DNA from: Evansella sp. AB-P1
Lineage (GTDB): Bacteria; Bacillota; Bacilli; Bacillales; Salisediminibacteriaceae
NCBI RefSeq assembly: GCF_029688925.1
Contig: NZ_JARUKY010000012.1
Span: 62,001 to 126,000 of the forward strand
Direction of reading: 5' to 3'
DNA: 64,000 nucleotides
Made by a program: the position numbers and the translations under genes. The notes below the pieces were generated by a model. The model did no database searches. It saw nothing but the letters and a program-made list of their open reading frames with translations, and was not told the origin of the DNA. Numbering within the stretch: the first letter of the stretch is position 1; each line of letters begins with the position of its first letter. Shown piece by piece: positions 1 to 7,742 of this stretch.

Positions 1-1
1 G

Positions 2-669
2 TGTTGGATACAGCAGAAAGCATCTAAGGAACGTTCTCAGGCTTTGAGAGAGTTAATAAAAAAGCATGAGTTAAGCGAATACTCTATTCATGCCTTTGTA
101 AAGCCAATGCAACATCACTTCAAGAAAAATATAGATAGTCTCACAGCTCAAAAAATAGCGACACGTAGTTGGTTGACCTTTGAAAAATACATATTCCATA
201 AAGACACTAAAAGAGTGATCTTTAAACGTCATGGAACGATGAATTCTGTGGAAGGAAAGTCTAATACATCAGGGAAAAAACAGGTAGGATAAATCGTAAA
301 AAACGTTATGGAAAGTCCTTATTAAATAAAGCCCCATCCATGCTTCTGACCATTTTAGATAACAAGTTGAAATATGCTGGTAATGAGTTGAAAAAGATAG
401 ATACCTTTAATGTAAAAGCAAGTCAGTTCAATCATTTTAACGGAGAATACCTAAAGAAAAAAGTAAGTGAACGATGGAACGACTTTAACGGAATGAAGGT
501 ACAGCGTGATTTGTATAGTGCCTTTTTGATTATGAATGTGAAGGATAATTTATGTGAAATCGACAGTGGTGATTGTAACGAAAATTGGGTAACCTTTAAG
601 ACTTCCCACGACATCGAGATTGATAGATTAAGAACAAGTGAACATACATTGGCAAGTATGGGACTATAA
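2..669 (+). pseudogene. Degenerate TnpB-type transposase gene (IS605 OrfB-like)
   Basis: Two reading-frame pieces belong to one TnpB/OrfB-like protein. The first (open from base 2 to 292) has the helical N-terminal region ending in the family-typical SVEGKSN-like stretch. The second (about 298 to 669, another frame) has the C-terminal part with the characteristic VQRDLYSAFLIMN motif. The join near 292-300 loses the middle of the protein, where the first RuvC catalytic aspartate would be, and changes frame. The 5' end lies outside the window. This is a dead remnant and cannot encode an active RNA-guided nuclease. The family assignment rests on recognised motifs, not on an alignment. Confidence 0.75.
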
Positions 670-958
670 ACAACTCATTAGCAATAAGGTTTTGAACCGA
701 GCCGACAGGACGGTAACGTAGTCCAATAGGACAAGCGTTGTCCATGAAAGTCTAAGGGAACAGCATTAGTCTCTAAAACAGATACCATAGTTTTAGAGTA
801 AGTGCCTTTAAGTACCTTAGAACCCACCAAATTCATTCGTGTGGAGGTTCAGTGTTTAGTATGAGGAAGCACTTGGGAGGTCACAGCGTGTAAACCATGG
901 CACTTCAATTTCTAATAAATTTTGTGAAAGTGAGGTGCATTCTGAAGCAGAAGAACAT
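670..958 (+). mobile_element. Probable right-end (omega-RNA-like) region of the decayed IS
   Basis: About 290 non-coding bases follow the broken transposase gene. They are GC-richer than the surroundings and contain several short complementary stretches, for example GGCACTTCA near 900 facing TGAGGTGC near 935. In IS605-type elements the structured right end, which also supplies the guide RNA of TnpB, sits exactly here. I cannot place the element's terminus or its target site. The assignment rests on position and composition. Confidence 0.4.
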
Positions 959-979
959 TAGTTCGCTAGGAGGGTGTAA

Positions 980-1573
980 ATGGTACAACGAACGGTGGGA
1001 ATTTTATTATTTAATGAAGTGGAAGTATTAGATTTTGCGGGACCATTTGAGGTTTTTTCTCTAGCAGCTATACCTGATACAGATAATAAACCTTTTAAGG
1101 TAAAAACAATATCAGAGAATGGAGAATGTATTTCTGCCAAAAATGGCCTTAAAGTAATTCCAGATTATAGTTTTGCAAATCATCCTAAATTGGATATTGT
1201 TATTGTTCCAGGGGGATATGGTGCGGAAGAAGTGGAAATTAATAATCCGAATATCATTCAATGGATAAAACAACAACAAACCAAAGTAGAATTTATGACT
1301 TCTGTTTGTACAGGAGCACTCCTTCTAGCAAAGTCAGGTCTATTAGATGGAAAAAAAGCTACGACGCATTGGATGGATATAGATAGACTAGAAAAGGAAT
1401 TTCCTTTTGTATCTGTACAACGAAATGTGAAATTTGTAGACGAAGGATCGATTATTACATCTGGAGGGATATCAGCAGGAATTAATATGTCCTTCCATCT
1501 AATTACTAGACTTTATGGAATAGAAGTTTCAAAAGAGGTAGCGAAGAGGATGGAATATGATATCAATATATAA
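980..1573 (+). CDS. DJ-1/PfpI family protein (isonitrile hydratase-like)
   Basis: A 197-residue single-domain protein of the class I glutamine amidotransferase-like DJ-1/PfpI superfamily. Visible landmarks are the N-terminal VGILLFNEVEVLDFAGP (Asp18), the VIVPGGYG strand-turn, and the nucleophile elbow TSVCTGALLLAKSGLL with Cys110-Thr111. The Asp/Cys/Thr set matches the pattern known for isonitrile hydratase InhA, and the length fits that group. It lacks the AraC-type DNA-binding tail of the related regulators. The start is supported by TAGGAGGGTG upstream. It stands alone and is followed by a strong terminator. The substrate is unknown. Confidence 0.85.
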   Translation: MVQRTVGILLFNEVEVLDFAGPFEVFSLAAIPDTDNKPFKVKTISENGECISAKNGLKVIPDYSFANHPKLDIVIVPGGYGAEEVEINNPNIIQWIKQQQTKVEFMTSVCTGALLLAKSGLLDGKKATTHWMDIDRLEKEFPFVSVQRNVKFVDEGSIITSGGISAGINMSFHLITRLYGIEVSKEVAKRMEYDINI

Positions 1574-1639
1574 TTAAGTATATTAGATGCTTTCACCTGA
1601 ACCCTAGATGAAAATGAATGTTAGAAAAATAGAATGTAA

Positions 1640-1680
1640 AGTCAAAAGTGAGCACAGATATTTCTGTGTTTTTTTTGACT
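1640..1680 (+). terminator. Intrinsic terminator after DJ-1/PfpI gene
   Basis: The stem CACAGA (1653-1658) / TCTGTG (1663-1668) is followed by eight T residues. Outer arms AGTCAAAA and TTTTGACT extend the hairpin, so it could also work in reverse. Confidence 0.8.
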
Positions 1681-1780
1681 TTATAAAATTCATCAGTTTT
1701 CTATGATGAATTTTAAAGTACTAATCCTAATATGGAAACTAATGTCCTATGTTTCTAGAAATAATAAGGAGGTAATATAT

Positions 1781-1885
1781 TTGAAGGAAGAAAGAAGCCG
1801 GTATTCTTCCCGCAAATTGACTCTAGCTACGAGCAAATCCCAGAATGACATAAAGAAGTATGAAATTGTATCATCAAAATTATAA
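1781..1885 (+). CDS. Possible short peptide ORF (34 aa), unknown
   Basis: A TTG start follows a strong AAGGAGG site (about 1766-1772) at good spacing and opens a 34-codon frame rich in Ser, Lys and Arg (begins LKEERSRYSS). I recognise no family. A good ribosome binding site is the only positive evidence. It may be a gene remnant or a leader peptide upstream of the importer operon. Confidence 0.3.
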   Translation: MKEERSRYSSRKLTLATSKSQNDIKKYEIVSSKL

Positions 1886-1909
1886 ATAAATTTTAAAAAT
1901 ATTGTCACA

Positions 1910-1939
1910 AGTTAGTTGATTTTTTTAACTAACTATAAT
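1910..1939 (+). promoter_or_regulatory. Operator/promoter of the importer operon (HxlR-type site A)
   Basis: The perfect inverted repeat AGTTAGTT (1910-1917), N9, AACTAACT (1927-1934) runs directly into the -10 hexamer TATAAT (1934-1939). A weak -35 TTAGTT (1912-1917) lies 16 bases upstream, inside the left arm. The same layout occurs at 5152-5181 beside an HxlR regulator gene. A bound dimer would cover the core promoter. Confidence 0.6.
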
Positions 1940-2014
1940 AAAATTACCTTTAATCTGATAATTCATACCTTTTTTATTGGAATAATAACAGAATGACAAA
2001 GGTGGGGAAACATA

Positions 2015-2809
2015 TTGGCTAGTTTACAAGAAAGTTTCATTAAAATTATTGATGTACATAAAGAATTTTATTCCCAAGGGCAGACAGATAAAGTTTTAGA
2101 AGATATAAATATTGATATTAAAAAGGGCGAGGTTATATCCATTCTTGGGAAAAGTGGTTGTGGAAAAAGTACGCTATTAAACCTCATTGGAGGGTTTGAA
2201 AAGCCAACAAGTGGATCTGTATTTTTTGATGGGAAGGAAGTAGAACGTCCTAGTAGGCGCGCTATTATGCTGTTTCAGGATTACGGACTTCTTCCATGGA
2301 GAACAGTCAGAAAAAACGTAGAACTTGGTCTAGAGCCAGATAACACATTAACACCTGAGGAAAGAAAGGACAGAACCCTTGAATATATTAAACTAGTAGG
2401 CTTAGAAGATAGTATTAATAGATTTCCAGTTCAGCTATCAGGGGGAATGAAACAGCGAGTTGCCATCGCACGAGCTTTAGCAATTCAACCAGAATTAATT
2501 TTAATGGATGAACCTTTTGCAGCACTTGATACGTTTAATCGTTATTTCCTACAGGATGAATTACTTCGACTTCAGAAAAAGGAACAAAAAAATATTATTC
2601 TTGTAACACACGATATAGATGAAGCAGTATATCTGTCCGATCGAGTAATTATTATGGACTCCCAGCCAGGGAAAATTAAGAAGATATTGAAAATTAATTT
2701 AGCAAAACCAAGAGATCGCAGTCATAGTGATTTCCAATATTATCGTAAGGTGATTTTTGATTCGTATGAATTTCCAACTAATACGCAAGCACCAGATTAC
2801 AATATATAA
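2015..2809 (+). CDS. ABC transporter ATP-binding protein (SsuB/TauB/NrtD-like)
   Basis: A 264-residue cytoplasmic ATPase of the nitrate/sulfonate/taurine importer class. Walker A is GKSGCGKST (45-53), the Q-loop glutamine is near residue 88, the signature is LSGGMKQR (141-148), Walker B is LILMDEP (161-167), and the switch histidine is in VTHD (about 199). Length and motif order are normal for the family. It starts with TTG behind AGGTGGGG. The binding-protein gene begins 28 bases downstream, followed by the permease, so the three form one importer operon. The substrate cannot be read from the ATPase. Confidence 0.9.
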   Translation: MASLQESFIKIIDVHKEFYSQGQTDKVLEDINIDIKKGEVISILGKSGCGKSTLLNLIGGFEKPTSGSVFFDGKEVERPSRRAIMLFQDYGLLPWRTVRKNVELGLEPDNTLTPEERKDRTLEYIKLVGLEDSINRFPVQLSGGMKQRVAIARALAIQPELILMDEPFAALDTFNRYFLQDELLRLQKKEQKNIILVTHDIDEAVYLSDRVIIMDSQPGKIKKILKINLAKPRDRSHSDFQYYRKVIFDSYEFPTNTQAPDYNI

Positions 2810-2836
2810 AATAATTCAAGGGAATTAGGTGAAAAA

Positions 2837-3856
2837 ATGAGTCCATTGATAAAAACTATTTCTATATTATTACTTACAATTGTGTTAATTATTTCAGGCT
2901 GTGTGAGAACAAGTACCCATGAAGAAAATGTCATTCGAATAGGTTATTTACCAATTACTCACGCTGCACCATTATATTTTGAAAAAGAATTTGAGGATGA
3001 ATACTTAAATGGTGCAAGAATAGAACTTGTCAGATTTGGATCTTGGATTGAATTAATGGATGCTCTAAATACAGGAAGAATTGATGGTGCATCAGTTTTA
3101 ATGGAGCTTGCCATGAAAGCACATGAAAAAGGAATTGATTTAAAAGCTGTAGCACTCGGTCACAGAGATGGAAATGCTGTAGTAGTTGGACATCATATTA
3201 ATAGTGTTCAAGATTTAAGTGGGGAAACAGTTGCCATTCCACATACTCTTTCAGCACATAATATTCTTTTAGATGAAATGCTTCAAAATGCTGGAATAAA
3301 CTATGAAGATGTTAACGTTGTGGAAATGCCACCGCCAGAGATGCCATCTGCATTGTCGGAAGGACGAATTTCTAGTTATGTTGTTGCAGAACCATTTGGA
3401 GCATTAGGAGTTACCTTAAACACTGGTAGAGTCCTTTTTCAATCAGAGGAAATTCGTGCTAACTCTTTGTGCTGTGTTCTCGTATTAAGAAGTGATTTTA
3501 TGGAAAGAGATCCTGATTTAACAGAACTTTTTGTAAATGGTTATATCGAAGCAGGGAAAAAAGCGCATGACTATCATGTTCACGTTAATAATGTGAATGA
3601 ATTAGAGACTGAAAACGGTCCATTTACATTAAGTTTAGAGGAAATTAAAGAAACACATTTAAATTACCTAACTATTCCAGAAGAAGTACTTGCTCTATCC
3701 TTAAGCTGGATTTCTTATGATGATTTACAAATTAGAGAAGAAGATTATGAGTATTTAAGACAACGAGTTGTTGAGATGGGATTATCTGATAACCCGCCAG
3801 CATACGAAGATTTTGTGGATCAATCATTCTTCGAAAAAAGAGGTGAGTCTTATTAA
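2837..3856 (+). CDS. ABC transporter substrate-binding lipoprotein (NMT1/SsuA-like)
   Basis: A 339-residue secreted binding protein. It has a hydrophobic signal (residues 5-20) ending in the lipobox LIISGC with Cys22 as the lipid anchor. The mature domain opens with IRIGYLPITHAAPLYF, the usual entry of NMT1/THI5- and SsuA-type receptors. The region LNTGRIDGASVLMELAM matches the part of the fold that contacts ligand. These proteins bind sulfonates, nitrate, pyrimidine precursors or similar small anions and cations. It lies between the ATPase and permease genes of the same importer. The ligand is not predictable; the linked flavoprotein hints at an organosulfur compound. Confidence 0.88.
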   Translation: MSPLIKTISILLLTIVLIISGCVRTSTHEENVIRIGYLPITHAAPLYFEKEFEDEYLNGARIELVRFGSWIELMDALNTGRIDGASVLMELAMKAHEKGIDLKAVALGHRDGNAVVVGHHINSVQDLSGETVAIPHTLSAHNILLDEMLQNAGINYEDVNVVEMPPPEMPSALSEGRISSYVVAEPFGALGVTLNTGRVLFQSEEIRANSLCCVLVLRSDFMERDPDLTELFVNGYIEAGKKAHDYHVHVNNVNELETENGPFTLSLEEIKETHLNYLTIPEEVLALSLSWISYDDLQIREEDYEYLRQRVVEMGLSDNPPAYEDFVDQSFFEKRGESY

Positions 3857-4613
3857 ACACTTAAATAAGCTATTTAATGTAGTCATCGCATTTGTGCTAG
3901 TTATTGCCGTTTGGCAGCTCGTCATTATCATAGGAGATTATCCAGAAGCACTTTTGCCGTCACCTCTTGCTGTGGGAAGTGGGATTATCTCCTTAATTCA
4001 AGATGGAACATTATTTGAACATCTTCGCGTAAGTATGTTTCGATTTTTAAGTGGCTATTTAACAGCTGCAGTGGTAGCAGTCGTGTTAGGACTCATCCTT
4101 GGTCAAACAACACGTGTTTGGGGCATTGTGGATCCAATCGTTCAGGTTGTCCGTCCAGTTGCACCAGTTGCTTGGGCACCATTCATCGTGTTGTGGTTTG
4201 GTATAGGTAACATGCCTGCTATCGTTGTCATTTTTATTGCAGCCTTTTTCCCAATCTTATTATCTACTGTTTCTGCTGTAAAAAAACTAGATCGTACGTA
4301 TTTAAAATTAGCACAAAACTTAGAAATCAAACAGCCAGCAATGATGTATAAAATCATCTTGCCAGCAGCTTTCCCGTTTATTGTTAATGGATTGCGTATT
4401 GCAGTAGGGACAGGGTGGATTTTCCTTGTAGCAGGTGAAATGATTGGTGCACAATCAGGACTGGGATATTTAATAGTGGATAGTCGAAACGCATTAAATT
4501 TAGACCTAGTACTAGCAGGAATCTTTTTTATCGGTATTCTTGGTTTTATCCTTAATTCCTTAATCGGTGTTTTTGAAAAATGGGTAGGAAAACAATGGGG
4601 AGCACAGCTTTAA
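3843..4613 (+). CDS. ABC transporter permease (SsuC/TauC-like)
   Basis: Inner-membrane permease with about six transmembrane segments and the BPD_transp_1 EAA region (KKLDRTYLKLAQNLEIK ... ILPAAFPFIVNGLRIA). About 256 residues, which is the family's usual size. The frame is open further upstream into the receptor gene, but membrane-protein sequence begins only near 3843. The start is ambiguous. GTG at 3843 overlaps the receptor's end by 14 bases but lies right against the purine-rich site. AAGAGGTGA would be ideally spaced for a rare ATT at 3852. Translational coupling with the receptor gene is likely. It completes the importer. Confidence 0.88.
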   Translation: MSLIKHLNKLFNVVIAFVLVIAVWQLVIIIGDYPEALLPSPLAVGSGIISLIQDGTLFEHLRVSMFRFLSGYLTAAVVAVVLGLILGQTTRVWGIVDPIVQVVRPVAPVAWAPFIVLWFGIGNMPAIVVIFIAAFFPILLSTVSAVKKLDRTYLKLAQNLEIKQPAMMYKIILPAAFPFIVNGLRIAVGTGWIFLVAGEMIGAQSGLGYLIVDSRNALNLDLVLAGIFFIGILGFILNSLIGVFEKWVGKQWGAQL

Positions 4614-4658
4614 TGGAAAGGAAATATAAAGGGGTGTATCATAACCCCTGTATATACT

Positions 4659-5087
4659 CTATAGTTTTTCAGGTTTAACTTCCTCTTTTGGAACATGTTT
4701 ATTACAAGAGGGACAAAAATAACGCATTTCTATTTCATGATTACAGGAAGTATGAATGAGCTTCTTATAACACTTTTCTAAATTATTCCGTCCCCATAAT
4801 ATGAGGGCATTGAATACATCCTCCAATTCTCGACCGCTTTCTGTTAGGGAATATTCATTTCGAGGTGGATGAGTGGAATAGATTTTTGATTCGATCAAAT
4901 TCACTTCCTCCAGCAATTTTAAGCGATCGGAGAGGAGGTTTGACGAAATACCGTCTAAGTTCTTTTTGATTTCGTTAAAGGTTGTATTACCGATTAGTAT
5001 TTCATGGATAACCAACAACGTCCAACGATCTCCGACAAGATTTAATGTTTGGGCAATATTACATTGCAATTTATAACGTTCCTTCAT
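4659..5087 (-). CDS. HxlR family winged-helix regulator
   Basis: A 142-residue HxlR-type transcription factor. The core LNLVGDRWTLLVIHEIL ... GISSNLLSDRLKLLEE ... Y(S)LTESGREL is typical of the family, and Cys9 sits where many HxlR proteins carry a sensing cysteine. Unusually, the C-terminus continues into a Cys-rich tail (CNHEIEMRYFCPSCNKHV) that looks like a small zinc knuckle. It is read leftward, divergent from the DUF4242 gene, with AAGGAG before the ATG. The shared operator at 5152-5181 and its twin before the importer operon make it the likely regulator of both units. The effector is unknown. Confidence 0.88.
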   Translation of the reverse strand: MKERYKLQCNIAQTLNLVGDRWTLLVIHEILIGNTTFNEIKKNLDGISSNLLSDRLKLLEEVNLIESKIYSTHPPRNEYSLTESGRELEDVFNALILWGRNNLEKCYKKLIHTSCNHEIEMRYFCPSCNKHVPKEEVKPEKL

Positions 5088-5151
5088 ACGTATCGATCTC
5101 CTTGATTGAAATAATAATAAAATATGTATGAGAATAGTATAACATAAATCA

Positions 5152-5181
5152 AGTAAGTTGTTTTTTTAAACTAAGTATATT
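5152..5181 (+). promoter_or_regulatory. Operator/promoter of the DUF4242/flavoprotein unit (HxlR-type site B)
   Basis: AGTAAGTT (5152-5159), N9, AACTAAGT (5169-5176) overlaps the -10 TATATT (5176-5181). A -35-like TAAGTT lies 16 bases upstream of the -10. Arm sequence, 9-base spacer and offset to the -10 match site A at 1910-1939. Confidence 0.6.
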
Positions 5182-5228
5182 AAAATAACCGTATAGTGAA
5201 TGTTTTGAAAAATAAGGAGGAATACACA

Positions 5229-5759
5229 ATGGCATTATTTTTAGTGGAATTAGAATTCAAAGGGGAAGTAAAGGATAAAGCGAGTTTTGAACAAAAGGTT
5301 TCCGCATTACAGGAAAATCTACATGGTGACGAATTAATTGAAGTTCAAGTTTCAAAAGGGTTCTCACGTGCATTTTTCATCATTGAAAGTGATAATCAAG
5401 AAAAGTTAGAAGCTACTTTAAAGGAAAAGGATTATCAAGTAGCCTTAGTAAAGGAAGTCCGTATTGTAGGTCAAGACTTAGAAAAAGTAAAGAAGCAAAA
5501 GGATAAAATTAACTATTTAGTTGAGTGGAACTTACCAGAAAACTTGACGATGGACCAATATTTAAATCGCAAGAAAACAAACTCTGTACACTATGCAGAA
5601 GTTCCAGAAGTAACTTTCTCTAGAACGTATGTATGTGAAGATATGTCAAAATGCTTATGCTTCTATGATGCGCCAGACGAAGATGCAGTCATCCGTGCTC
5701 GTGAAGCTGTAAAAGCACCAATCGATGCAATTACAGAGATTAATTCAGACAAAGAATAA
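5229..5759 (+). CDS. DUF4242 domain-containing protein
   Basis: A 176-residue protein. The frame extends upstream, but the ATG at 5229 is preceded by AAGGAGG at ideal spacing and is preferred. The C-terminal half (about 95-172) reads as DUF4242: YLVEWNLPENLTMDQYLN ... SRTYVCEDMSKCLCFYDAPDEDAVIRAREAV, the fold known from the Streptomyces nickel-binding protein SCO4226. The N-terminal half looks like a second, diverged ferredoxin-like domain (LVELEFKGEVKDKASFEQKV). Cysteines lie in the second domain at the VCEDMSKCLCF segment. It is probably cotranscribed with the flavoprotein gene 32 bases downstream. Biochemical role unknown. Confidence 0.75.
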   Translation: MALFLVELEFKGEVKDKASFEQKVSALQENLHGDELIEVQVSKGFSRAFFIIESDNQEKLEATLKEKDYQVALVKEVRIVGQDLEKVKKQKDKINYLVEWNLPENLTMDQYLNRKKTNSVHYAEVPEVTFSRTYVCEDMSKCLCFYDAPDEDAVIRAREAVKAPIDAITEINSDKE

Positions 5760-5791
5760 TAGCTTAGTAGACAGAGAGGAGAGACAGAGGC

Positions 5792-6847
5792 GTGACAGTA
5801 ACGATACAAGAGCACCTTGCAAACCTATTTCAAAAAGAGCTAAAGTCACATGTTCGTGATATTGATTGTGGTGACGTATACCTTAAAGATATATTTAAAA
5901 TTCTTGGGCATGAAGGTCATTTTCAATCGCAAGATATCTCTATAGATACTGTTGTTCAAAGAGAGATCGAAGTGGTAAAACAAGCATCTACTTTTTGTAT
6001 GACAACAGGATTTATTATATGGTGCCACCTAGCTGCATTGACTTACATTCGAAATTCAGTAAATGAGAAGCTGAAATCAAAGGTATTGCAAGGGATGGAA
6101 AATGGAGAAATCATCGCTGGAACAGGGCTTTCGAACCCAATGAAATATTATGCTGGGCTAGAAAAGCTACATTTGAAAGCAAAGCCGGTAGATGGGGGCT
6201 ATATTGTATCGGGCACGTTACCTTCTGTATCCAATCTTGGTGATGGTCATTGGTTTGGTGCTATTGCTGAGGTCAATGAGAATAAAAGAGTAATGGTATT
6301 TGTACCTTGTGACGATCCAAAATTATCTTTAAAAATAAAAGTTGATTACATGGGTATAAACGGTAGCGGGACGTTTGCATGTCGTTTTCAAGATGTTTTT
6401 ATACCGGATGATCAAGTGGTTGCAGAGGATGCAGACTCCTTTGTAAAAAACATTCGTCCATATTTTGTGGTCTACCAAATACCTCTTGGATTTGGGGTTA
6501 CCGACTCCGCTATCCAATCAATCAAAAAAAATAAAGATCCACAGCAATGTAATCAATTCTTACCAATTCAGCAGGAAGAATTAGAACAAGAGCTTATATT
6601 ACTTGAGTCTAATTTGGAGGAACTTTTTAACAAACCATTTAATGGTCTAAACTGGAATGAGCTCTTGACAATCAGAAGAGATATTGCAACGTTAACAACA
6701 AAAGCAACTCATGCTGCCATGCTACACAACGGTGGTTCTGCATATTTACAAACCAGTCCTGATGGTAGAAGATTACGAGAAGCATACTTTCTAATAAACC
6801 TTACTCCAACATTAAAGCATTTAGGGAAAATGATTCATCATCTTTAA
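5792..6847 (+). CDS. Acyl-CoA dehydrogenase-like flavoprotein
   Basis: A 351-residue protein with the architecture of the acyl-CoA dehydrogenase superfamily: a helical N-terminal part, a middle beta domain (ENGEIIAGTGLSNPM ... AKPVDGGYIVSGTLPSVSN ... GTFACRFQDVFIPDDQVV), and a C-terminal helical bundle with a GGSAY-like segment. Members related to DszC and SfnB are flavin-dependent monooxygenases rather than dehydrogenases. The link with a sulfonate-type importer favours that kind of role, but this is inference. GTG start behind GAGGAGAG. It is the last gene before a strong terminator. Confidence 0.75.
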   Translation: MTVTIQEHLANLFQKELKSHVRDIDCGDVYLKDIFKILGHEGHFQSQDISIDTVVQREIEVVKQASTFCMTTGFIIWCHLAALTYIRNSVNEKLKSKVLQGMENGEIIAGTGLSNPMKYYAGLEKLHLKAKPVDGGYIVSGTLPSVSNLGDGHWFGAIAEVNENKRVMVFVPCDDPKLSLKIKVDYMGINGSGTFACRFQDVFIPDDQVVAEDADSFVKNIRPYFVVYQIPLGFGVTDSAIQSIKKNKDPQQCNQFLPIQQEELEQELILLESNLEELFNKPFNGLNWNELLTIRRDIATLTTKATHAAMLHNGGSAYLQTSPDGRRLREAYFLINLTPTLKHLGKMIHHL

Positions 6848-6861
6848 AACCTTAAATAGCA

Positions 6862-6893
6862 AAACGTGATTCTTAATGGAATCACGTTTTTTT
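6862..6893 (+). terminator. Intrinsic terminator after flavoprotein gene
   Basis: AAACGTGATTC and GAATCACGTTT form an 11-bp stem with a six-base loop, followed by a T-run. It also serves the end of the convergent Nudix gene. Confidence 0.85.
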
Positions 6894-6896
6894 CTC

Positions 6897-7337
6897 TTAA
6901 CGAATGAATGCTGCCTCTCTTTTAGATAGAGCATCATATAACCATTGGGGATGCATTTTCAATAAATCGTTTGGTAGTTTACATGCATTAAAATATTTTA
7001 TTTCTAAAGACTCATCTGAATTACAGTGCAGTTCACCACCTATAACTTCAGCAAGGAAACAAGTGGTTATAAAATGTACTGTTTCTCCATTTGGGTATTC
7101 GAATACTTGTGAATGTGGATCAGAGTATACACCAATTATCTTTTTTAACCTTATATCTAAATTGGTCTCTTCTTTTATTTCTCTAATAGCTGCTTCAGAA
7201 ACTGTTTCTCCTATCTCTATATGACCTGAAGGAATCCCCCAAAGTCCTACATCAGACCGTTTCTGTAACAAAACTTGGTTCTCCTTATTCAATATAATAA
7301 CTGCAACTCCAGCTTTTAAAGCATCAATTCTTTTCAT
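6897..7337 (-). CDS. Nudix hydrolase
   Basis: A 146-residue protein with a complete Nudix box, GHIEIGETVSEAAIREIKEE, which is the metal-binding hydrolase motif for nucleoside-diphosphate derivatives. The KAGVAVIILNKENQVLLQKR entry strand and the NGETVHFITTCFLAEV region fit MutT/ADP-ribose-type members. The frame extends upstream, but AAGGAGG before the ATG at 7337 fixes the start, and the extra codons lie within the leader RNA hairpin. The leader carries a ykkC-class riboswitch. Nudix genes are a known target of the nucleoside-diphosphate-sensing ykkC subtype, so regulation by nucleotides is likely. Confidence 0.9.
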   Translation of the reverse strand: MKRIDALKAGVAVIILNKENQVLLQKRSDVGLWGIPSGHIEIGETVSEAAIREIKEETNLDIRLKKIIGVYSDPHSQVFEYPNGETVHFITTCFLAEVIGGELHCNSDESLEIKYFNACKLPNDLLKMHPQWLYDALSKREAAFIR

Positions 7338-7360
7338 ATTAAAATCCTCCTTAAAATAAT

Positions 7361-7428
7361 AAAAAAGGTCCGAAGACAAAGAATTCAACGCATAACAAAT
7401 ACGCTGAACCTTTCCCCTCGGACCTTTT
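7361..7428 (-). terminator. Leader terminator (riboswitch expression platform) before Nudix gene
   Basis: On the minus strand GGTCCGA (7424-7418) pairs with TCGGACC (7373-7367) and is followed by six U residues. The enclosed bases hold a second hairpin (TTCAGCGTA facing TGCGTTGAA). It lies between the ykkC-like aptamer and the gene, where a transcription-attenuation switch is expected. Confidence 0.7.
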
Positions 7429-7454
7429 ATGTCAATAGGTGCCATTTACTTATT

Positions 7455-7515
7455 GTAAAAGATGTAGCCCTCGGTCACAGTCCTACTTAAATAGCGGAAC
7501 CCTAGCTACAATTTT
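7455..7515 (-). promoter_or_regulatory. ykkC-class riboswitch aptamer (probably NDP-sensing subtype)
   Basis: Read on the minus strand, the conserved CTAGGGTTCCG block is followed 12 bases later by a GACTG..ACCGAGGG block. Both are enclosed by a P1 stem TGTAGC/GCTACA. These are the hallmark blocks of the ykkC family. Subtype 2c of this family is known to sense nucleoside diphosphates and to precede Nudix genes, exactly the context here. The second block reads GACTGTGACCGAG where the common form is GACTGGTCCGAG, so the subtype is an inference. Confidence 0.7.
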
Positions 7516-7523
7516 CCAGTTCT

Positions 7524-7559
7524 CTTTCATTTTACTATTGATTATTGGAAAATGAAAGA
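7524..7559. repeat. Inverted repeat upstream of riboswitch
   Basis: CTTTCATTTT (7524-7533) and AAAATGAAAG (7550-7559) form a perfect 10-bp stem with a 16-base loop. It lies just 5' of the ykkC-like aptamer on the minus strand. It may be an operator or part of the leader. No T-run follows. Confidence 0.5.
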
Positions 7560-7742
7560 CTCTTCATATAAAAATGGAGCAAAACAAGTCCTTCTTCCTA
7601 ATTAAAAACAAAATTATTTAATATTACCAAATAAATGCATATTTTTTGAAACTTTTTGTCTATTAAACTCGTATTTTGTATAAGTGGTTTTTTGCAATAA
7701 TTATAATTTTTTTCACTATTGAATATGGAAGGTGATGTAGAG

